NCBI GenBank assembly: GCA_029817715.1
Contig: JARUPY010000470.1
Location: forward strand, 124,001 to 188,000
Reading direction: 5' to 3'
Length of the DNA: 64,000 bases
Source of the DNA: Melastoma dodecandrum
Taxonomy: Eukaryota > Streptophyta > Magnoliopsida > Myrtales > Melastomataceae
Numbering within the stretch: position 1 is the stretch's first letter; every line of letters starts with the position of its first letter. This document shows positions 56,566-64,000 of this stretch, piece by piece. The translations under genes were made by a program, and so were the position numbers. Under the pieces are notes generated by a model. It saw only the letters and a program-made list of their open reading frames with translations, was not told where the DNA came from and made no database searches.

Positions 56566-58024
56566 ATGGCGCCCGGGAATCGCGATGGACTGATCTTCAC
56601 CGTGACGAGGAGCGAGCATGAGCTCATACGACCTTCTGAGCCTACCCCCCGGGAGTACAAGAGGCTCTCCGACGTTGATGACCAGGAGGGCCTCCGCTTC
56701 CAGCTTCCCATCATCCAGTTCTACCCCCATGGCTCCATTAGGGACCCCGCCCCATTCATCAGGGAGGGCCTGGCCAAGGCGCTCGTGTATTATTACCCGT
56801 TTTCCGGCCGGGGCGGAAGCTGGTCGTGGACTGCACTGGGGAGGGAGTCATTTTCATGGAGGCCGATGCTGACGTCACCCTCGAAGAGTTCGGTGATGCC
56901 CTCCAGCCTCCATTCCCCTGCTTTGATGAGCTTCTATTTGATGTGCATGGATCGTCCGATATCCTCGACACCCCTTTGCTGCTTATCCAGGTATCGTAAG
57001 TCGGGTTGGGTTACTATTATGTTACACTCACAGTAGTATTCTGTTTTGTTAAGAAGCGTTTTAACTGTTGTAACTAACTTCTCGACAGTTAACACGCCTC
57101 AACTGTGGAGGGTTCATACTTGCCGTGCGGATGAACCATGCCATGTGCGATGCACAAGGGCTGGTCCAGTTCCTAAATGCTGTTGGAGAATTGGCTCGAG
57201 GTGCTTCGGTCCCGTCCATCCTCCCCGAGTGGAGAAGGGAGCTCCTTGAAGCCAAGATCCCTCCTCAAGTAACCTACACACACCACGAGTACAATGATGT
57301 TCCCGACACGCGGGGCACCATCTTACCTTTTACTGACCTGTCTCACCACTCCTTTTTCATACCTTCCTCCAAAATCGCGGACCTCCGCCGCTCTCTCCCT
57401 GTTCACCTGCATGGATGCACTGCCTTCGAGATCGTCACCGCCTGCCTGTGGCGGTGCCGGACGATCGCGCTCGACCCCGACCCGGAAGAGGAGATGCGCA
57501 TGCTCTGCATCGTCAATTGCCGGAACAAGCTCAACCCGCCCCTCCCGAAGGGATATTATGGTAACGCGATTGTCTTCCCCGCAGCAATCACAACAGCAGG
57601 GAAGCTTTCCACGAATCCTCTGGCCTACGCCCTTGATCTGATCAAGAAGGCGAAGGCCTGCGCAATGGAAGAATACGTGAAGTCTGTGCTGGACCTTCTG
57701 GTGGCCAGGGGGAGGCCTCATTTCACAGTGGTGAGGAGCTTCATTGTGTCGGACTTGGCGAAGGTAAGGCCTGGGGATATAGATTTCGGATGGGGTAAGC
57801 CCATATACAGCGGGCCTGCAATAGGGGGGATCGGGGCCATCCCAGGGACTTTGAGCTTCTACATACCATATAAGAACGGGAAAGGGGAGGAGGGGATGGT
57901 CGTGCCTATGTGCCTGCCCACAGCCGCCATGGACCGCTTTGAAGGAGAGCTTAATGCGGCCCTTGGGGGAGACAAGAAGAAGGATCCGGCCGACAAATAC
58001 AAGTATGTGGTCTCGCGACTGTAA
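56566..58024 (+). pseudogene. BAHD acyltransferase copy 3, inverted, exon 1 frameshift
   Basis: Same two-exon plan on the plus strand: exon 1 56566-56990, a 98-base GT-AG intron (56991-57088), exon 2 57089-58024 (311 codons plus stop). Exon 1 is 16 bases shorter than in copies 1 and 2. After PFSGR the bases of the LRELPGR region are missing and the frame is lost, with a stop shortly after the exon end if translated through. The deletion removes one of two CCGG repeats and the bases between. Exon 2 is fully open and keeps HAMCD (the catalytic His-Asp motif) and a canonical DFGWG, which copies 1 and 2 have as DLGWG. It is more diverged from copies 1 and 2 than those are from each other. Probably non-functional, unless an allele without the deletion exists. 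Confidence 0.9.
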
Positions 58025-59500
58025 TATCTGGCGTGTTGTTCGGGAGAAGGCGAAGAGAATAACGGTTCCCGTCCAGGTTCGTTAGACAAAGTACGAACTT
58101 GGATAAAATTTTTAGAGTTGAAAACTTAATGATGCAGTATTATATTGCACTTCTTAAATTTAGGTCACGTAGGACGCGTGCCGTCATACGTGAAGAGGCG
58201 TAGATGAGGAGGCTATGTTTGTTTCACCAACCAGATGAAGTCACAAACACACAATGGTGGTAACATCCTATTGCATCTATACATGTTTTTAGCAGTATGC
58301 CCATTGTGCAGAGGCGTAGATGAGGCTTTTAGGACGGACCAAAACTCGACCGTCATTTGGGTTATGTTTATCATCCGCCATTTTACACGTGAAGAACTCT
58401 AATGACCTGAACTAACTGACCCATTATTTGATCGATTTTACGCATTATTGGCAGCATCAGCAACTACGACTCTCGATTCTCATTATTATTTTCTCCCATT
58501 TCAATTTTTTTCTGGTTTTGTCAATAAATGATAGTGTATAATAAGGCTTTGTTTAGCTTTCATGAATGAACAAAATTGATATAAAAAATAAAATTTGGTG
58601 AGAAAATCATATATCAAACTAAATTAATGTCAAAACAAAAAATTGGCTTAAAGTTGATGCTATAAATCGCTATATTTTGCCTTTTTTCCGTTGAGGACGA
58701 CAATGTGTCGCATGAGGGCACCGGAATGAGAAAGCGGGTGAGGTGTGTTAGATTTAGAATGCAGAAGACGCATTAGAAAATATTAATTTTAACCCCAAGT
58801 TAACAAGACCTCATGTTTTAAAACTTCGGTTAAATACAAAAATATTTTTACTCGAAAATCATGCCGGTGAAATTTCTGGTGAAATAAACATAGTCATGAA
58901 TAATCAAGAGTGTCATGTGTATCTCTTTCAAATATATCAATATGCACATGATCAAGAACACTTAGAATCTCGTAAGTGCAAGTATATTTGATCGAAAGCA
59001 AAAACTATATCTACCAATCTTCCTTTATTCCACCTATTAGACAACACTCACTTCAAACCACGTTTGTCGATCTTGTCCTTTTCTTTAGAAATTGTGGATG
59101 AAATAAATGTTCAGGTCTGAATCTTTCTTTTTTCATTTTAATATAAAACCCGTGATACTACAAAATAGGGAATATTTTGACTTCTCTTAGCTTCACACAT
59201 GTCAATCAATCAATACTTCTATTAAGTATTATTTATACAAGGGGATGGTAGTCCTTTTGAATTAGGATCCAATCCATTTCTTTAAAAATGGAGAGTGTCT
59301 ATTTAATGATTGTGATTAATTCCTTTTTACTCTAAAAATCATCGTTATTTTTAATATTATGAAATTACTTTATTACCTTTAATATATTAAGAAGTTAATA
59401 AATAATATTCTTTAATATATATATATTAATAAATAAATAAATTTTTACTATATAGAAGTTATTGTTTATGGTTTAATATGGTATGATATTTAATTTTTAA
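58025..59500. other. Intergenic DNA after BAHD copy 3
   Basis: The first about 70 bases resemble the 3' flank of copies 1 and 2 (TAATATCTGGC, GTTCGTTAGACAAAG). Two short related phrases with GAGGCGTAGATGAGG at 58194 and 58310 suggest a small direct repeat. The rest is AT-rich with no recognisable gene. Confidence 0.45.
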
Positions 59501-60880
59501 TTTTTAATATCTCGGTTTTGGGCTAGATGTTTTCTTGAGGAAACCTTTCATCATTTCTCGTAATTCCGCGATGCCTCTTTGCACATCCCCGGAGTTTTTT
59601 TCCATGTTCCTTCGCATATCTCTCATATTCCTTTCCATGTCTCTTTTCATATCTCCCACATTCCTTTCCATATTTCTTTCCGTATGTCTCATATTCCTCT
59701 TCATATCACTGAATTATTTATGAAATTCAATCATTGATATGAACTAAGAAGGGTATGCGCAGCTGCAGGGAGGTGAGAAGTTGAATCTTGGCTACCTTGA
59801 GCCGTATTTCCTTTAGATAGCACGTCCGTCAAACCCAAATCTTCCACATCATTCAAGGAATTGTGGGGAGGATCTTGCTGCTGCAAGTTTCTCGTATTCC
59901 TTGGCATTTTAAATACATAATTTTTCGACTCCCACTATGGTCGCCAAAAATAGTTCGTGTCGGAAACGGAGCACGTCGAAAATACTTCACATAAACACTC
60001 ACAGGGGTTCGGATGTGGTCGTTAGTAACGAAGTGTAGATGAATTGTATTAACAGATGATGACAAATGATGTCTTACAATCAAAAGAAAAAACTTACATT
60101 CATGAAAATGTAAAAGAAATGAAAACTTGGATGGTGGAGTCCCGTAGACTTGCTGCTGACGCCGTAGACTCGCGGGTTGGAACGGTAGAATCAGATCTCC
60201 AGCGGTGTAGTAGATGCGGATGTAGGCCAAGGTCGGACGACGGAAAGGTTTGGACGCAGGCCGGGAACATGATGTTGGAAAACAGAGCGCTAAAGGGCTG
60301 AGAACTGAGAGTTGTTAGATAAACAAAGCATTTTTTCCTTAGATGAATATTTGTGTAGTTTAAAAAATCTTATTTTACTTTTATATTAAATCTGATATCC
60401 TTTGAGCCACATTTACCTTATTTTTTCCCACAAGAATATCGTCTCAAATCATGGGGACGTAGTCTCTCTAAGTAATTTCCTAAAATATCGGATTCAAGAT
60501 ATTTTACGTTCTTCGTAGACTCTGACCTGACGGTTTTTGGCTTCATAGACTTAGTACTTTCCTTGACGCGCTCGCATAACGGTGGGCTTGTAAACACTCT
60601 TACAAACTTCTTGACTTATGGATTTCCCGTATAATTGGTCCAAAATTTCTGTCATTGTCTTGATAGACTTACTGTGCATTAGCGAAATGACTTTGCGAGT
60701 TTCTCGTAAAATAGAGCAAGATTTATGAGTTTCTTATAATTAGGTCTAAGATTTCACGTCAAGAAGATGCTTCTGTTTTGTGTCCGCAACTGTTCCTTTC
60801 CATATTATTTTGCGGCTGCTGCCGATTTTGTATATTTTTAAATTGTCAACTGCACGAATGCTTTGGCAGGAATTCCATTG
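59500..60880 (-). mobile_element. Ty3/gypsy LTR plus leader, minus strand
   Basis: On the minus strand, about 60875-59960 matches the LTRs at 1145-2250 and 40035-41137 (GTTGACAAT start, GAAGTACTAAGTCTA-like middle, CGACCACATCCGAACC near the end, CCGTTTCCGACA end). It is followed by a primer-site-like TTTTTGGCGACCATAGTGGG (about 59958-59938). Beyond it, 59930-59500 carries a short leader with a repetitive Met/Arg-rich frame (RNMERNVGDMKRDMERNM), perhaps the start of gag. The rest of the element is absent. This is the only copy with a PBS, so it identifies the family as an LTR retroelement. Confidence 0.7.
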
Positions 60881-61650
60881 GGAGTTCGTTGCTGAGTTTT
60901 GATGCTGAAGTCTCGCTGAGTTCCATCATTTTCCTTGACTTAAATTCGTAAGGTGAGGAGGGGCTTGGTGAGGCAATGGGAAGGTTACTGGAATTATTGA
61001 AATGGGTTGCTGGAGCTGTTTATATGTATCCTTTTATCTTCTCTTTTTGTGATTGAGCGCGGTTTATGCTTTCAGATTTAGGTTCAAGGCTTTGCATAGG
61101 GGAGAATACTAGTGCTCACAAAGGGTACCGGGATTTTTAGAGTGGGGTTGCTTACTGCTTTAGATAAAATTAAACTAGTGATTCCCTTGTTGTTTGTGGT
61201 TTTGGCACTGATAGGGCAATAATTTTCGGGTTAAACTACTGTTTTGTTGAATTATGTGTCCGTAAATTGGATATCGTTTTCGTCGTTTGCTGGTTTCTGT
61301 TGATTATTGCTTCTTCTTTCTTGACGTAAGATCTTGAGGGATTATTATTGGAAATGGCTGGTATTCGAGTAAAAAAATTATTTCAATGGCATCATGATTT
61401 GTTTCGCATCAACTGTTGACCTGTTGGTACTTGAACTTCGTCTAGTAGCAGGTGACTATTGTTGTTGTATTGGAGTTTTCATTCTTTGATTGGCATATGT
61501 AGGCATCTAGTCCACTACAAGCTTTGGAGATTAGGTAACCATTGACAAGCATGATGCTTGCTAGACGATTCATAAATATTTGTTATATCCCTTGCCTTTT
61601 GTTAGATTATTGTGCTCCACTAGCAATTCATAAACTTCCTTTGAACCAGA
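60881..61650. other. Non-coding stretch before the RNA-binding protein pseudogene
   Basis: No domain is visible. T-rich plant-intron-like composition would fit introns or upstream sequence of the following gene relic, but no earlier exon (first RRM) can be recognised. Confidence 0.35.
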
Positions 61651-63420
61651 CAAAAGCTTTTCATTGGTATGCTTCCAAAAAATGTCACTGAGGATGAGAT
61701 TTCCGATGTGTTTTCAGAATACGGAAACATAAAGGATTTGCACATATGAAGAGGGTCTCAAAAAAACTAGCAAAGGTTATCATGCTTGTGAATTTAAGTT
61801 TTTTAAGAATGTCTTTTTCTTGATAATTGGTTGAAATGCCATCCAGGTTGTGCTTTCATTAAGTACGAGATAAATGTACAAGCACTTTCAGCTCTAGAGG
61901 CGGTCGTCGTCGGACGTGGGACGTGGGTTGTCGAGGGCTGTGCTCCTGATGCAGCTGTGAGCGTCGGGATCGGGGATTTGGAAGTCGTCCTGGCTGGGGA
62001 AGGTCCTCGGTTTCGGCTGAGGTTAGTCGGACAAAACCGTCCTTGGGGACTTGGCGTGGCTCTGGCCGTCTGAATACTGCGAGACTTCGCGGAGGTATGA
62101 CTCGGTCCCGAGGTTTGCAGGGCAAAGGGAGAGATCGTTGACTGGAACCAGGGAGGCACCATTGCCATTGCTGTGTTGGAACGTCCTCTTGGAATCACTG
62201 GGAGGCTCGGATCTTATGTCCGTTGGTGTGAAGTGTTGGCGTGTTTGTCGGAATCATGGCCGTCCTTGTTCTTCAGTCTGCCATGGATATTGTCGGAATC
62301 ATCCTTCTTGCAGGTGATCTTCCTGTTTGGCACAATCTCTTGGCCATGGGGAGAATATTGTCAGAGTGTTCCCATAGATGTTCCAGTGGGTGGTGGCTGA
62401 GGAAGAAGGATTTGATTGTTTGACACTATTCTTTATTTATCAAGCCTTAATTGGCAACTGTCAAAAGAATTAAAGAAAAGTGTGCCGGAGATCGTCCTTC
62501 GCTGGGATTCTTGTCGGGTAAGGTGGGAGACCGTTGGAGAAAATTAAAAAAATAATCATAATAAAATAAAAACAAAAATAAGGAATGGGCGTGGGCTTTG
62601 GCCATTTAAAAAATGAATGTTGGATCTATTTATGGGCTTAAATTATGGGCTTACGTAATTGGAAAAGCAATGATAATTCATGGTCCACAGGATAATTTGA
62701 GGTATTACAATATCCTATAAGTTACAACTTGTCTCCTGTGAGTTATAGCTTCTCCTTATCCTTTAGTTCCAGGAGTTCAATATCCTGTCGTCTATCCAGG
62801 CGTTATTAGTAATCAGGCTTTCAGTCCAAGTGCTGCGGCTTCCGCAGTTTGTGATAGCAACTCTGTGTCATCTTCGGGGAGGTCATAGTGCTGGTGGTCA
62901 AATTGAAGGTTTGAAGTCACCCTTTCCTTGATTTCTAAAGTAATGTGCCAATTTTGGCTTCTTTGATAAATAAAGAGGCCCCTTTCCAATAATTTATGCT
63001 ATGGTCTTCTCTATATGTAGGCCCCCCTGGAGCTAATCTATTCATCTATCATATACCTCAAGAGTTTGGTGATCAGGAGCTGGCAAATGCTTTCAAGGGG
63101 TTCGGTACAGTTTTGAGTGCCAAGGTATTTGTGGACAAAAGCTACTGGTACAGCAAATGCTCTGGTGAGAACTGCCTCTCCACTACATAATACTTACTTT
63201 ATTTGGTTTAGAGGTGTAATTATTTAGTTATCATTTTTGCTTTGTAGGGTTTGTAAGCTATGAGACCCCAGAGGCCGCTCAATCAGCCATTAGTGCAATG
63301 GATGGGTGACAATTAGGTGGTAAGAAATTGAAAGTTCATCTGAAAAGAGATAACAGACAGAGGAACCCTCATATCTCTCTGAAACTCAACAAGGGTCCAG
63401 TTGTTTACACAGGTGGAGGG
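61651..63420 (+). pseudogene. BRN1/Bruno-like RNA-binding protein gene, decayed
   Basis: Exon relics lie in order on the plus strand. 61657-61745 gives LFIGMLPKNVTEDEI and VFSEYGNIKDL (start of the second RRM). 61840-61895 gives GCAFIKYE and ALSALEA after a broken exon. 62765-62880 gives PGVQYPVVYPGVI (the linker). 63021-63164 gives [20 protein letters not shown] (third RRM, RNP2 LFIYHI). After a GT-AG intron, 63248-63370 gives GFVSYETPEAAQSAI (RNP1) and GGKKLKVHLKRDN. A TGA follows SAMDG at 63307, and other frames are broken. 61895-62680 contains GC-rich unrelated sequence, perhaps an insertion. Plant BRN-type proteins bind mRNA 3' UTRs, for example of flowering regulators. The first RRM is not found. 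Confidence 0.8.
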
Positions 63421-63689
63421 CTTCTCAAGTGAGTGATGATTTCTCACTTGGAATATGATTTCTTTGGATTTTCTTGCTATTCTGTGATCTGATTTGATAA
63501 GCCTGTAAAATGGATATGTGTTTACTATTATCAGTTCATAGGCATGTTTGGTGTTTAGGACAAGTATTTCTCTAGTCCAGTATAACTTGCTATTCTCTGC
63601 ATGTCAAGAGATTACTTATTTGCGCGACTATTTGGTTGCATATCCTCTTTTTTGCCAGAATAAATAGAAGGTCAACTGGCCGATATTGT

Positions 63690-63765
63690 CTTTTTCAGGG
63701 CTATGATACATGGTGGACCGGGTATCTACTCAACCCCGAGTGATGGAGAACAATATGTGTTTAGG
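63690..63765 (+). other. Exon-like piece, unrecognised
   Basis: A TTTTTCAG acceptor at 63699 is followed by an open stretch reading AMIHGGPGIYSTPSDGEQY and a GTAACA donor at 63766. It could be a further exon of the preceding gene relic or of another gene. 63421-63690 and 63766-64000 show no feature. Confidence 0.3.
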
Positions 63766-64000
63766 TAACAAATAAGTGCTTGCTCCTCATTTTCATCGGC
63801 AGAGAAACGATGGATCAGTAATTTTTTTCGTGCTGTCTCCTCTATTGCCTTGCTGAGCTTTGGAGGGGTGGATGGAAAATGCACATCGGCTTCATATTCA
63901 CATTGGCTCATTTTTTTTTATTGCTCTTGACAGGTTGATTGTATCACTTACCTCCCATTATTCCTCTGTGATCACCAGACTACTTAGATTTCCCAATTTC

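Overview
The window reads as nuclear DNA of a flowering plant, probably a eudicot. Coding regions are broken by GT-AG introns, a chloroplast-targeted type of enzyme gene is present, and most of the sequence is plant LTR retrotransposon. Domain similarity to plant families is clear, but the species cannot be fixed from the sequence alone. There is no bacterial-style gene layout, no CRISPR array and no rRNA or tRNA gene that I can recognise.

Layout. 1-924 is the tail of a minus-strand Copia pol. 925-13242 is the first copy of a large direct segmental duplication; its second copy is 39817-48982. Each copy carries, in order, a Ty3/gypsy LTR, a Copia gag remnant, a hAT-type MITE, one intact-looking two-exon BAHD acyltransferase gene on the minus strand, AT-rich decayed retroelement sequence, a Copia RT scrap and part of a threonine dehydratase pseudogene. 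Copy 1 holds about 3.2 kb that copy 2 lacks, bounded by direct repeats. 13243-27145 is dominated by a complete 11.5 kb Sirevirus-like Copia element (15243-26732, TSD GGAAC) that has landed in a TMK-type receptor kinase pseudogene. 27146-32150 is a minus-strand Tat/Ogre-like gypsy remnant with an LTR, a polypurine tract, a 1.7 kb array of hairpin-forming tandem repeats and the end of integrase. 32150-33310 is a gypsy RNase H/integrase relic, fused to a Copia RT/RNase H relic with its LTR (33311-36760). 36765-39668 holds further orphan copies of BAHD upstream DNA and an inverted Copia LTR.

After the second duplication copy, the 5' part of the threonine dehydratase pseudogene continues to 50046. 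A 3'-truncated Athila-like gypsy element follows (50068-56148). A third BAHD gene lies in inverted orientation (56566-58024) and is broken by a 16-base deletion. 59500-60880 is a minus-strand gypsy LTR plus leader, of the same family as the LTRs at 925 and 39817. 61650-63420 is a decayed Bruno/BRN1-like RNA-binding protein gene.

Functionally, only the two BAHD genes look able to encode a complete cellular enzyme. The rest is a record of nested transposition and segmental duplication around a small BAHD cluster. The Sirevirus-like element is the most unusual item: it keeps gag, protease and integrase but has no reverse transcriptase, carries an extra ORF with a plant transposon-associated domain, and is filled with palindromic repeat motifs.
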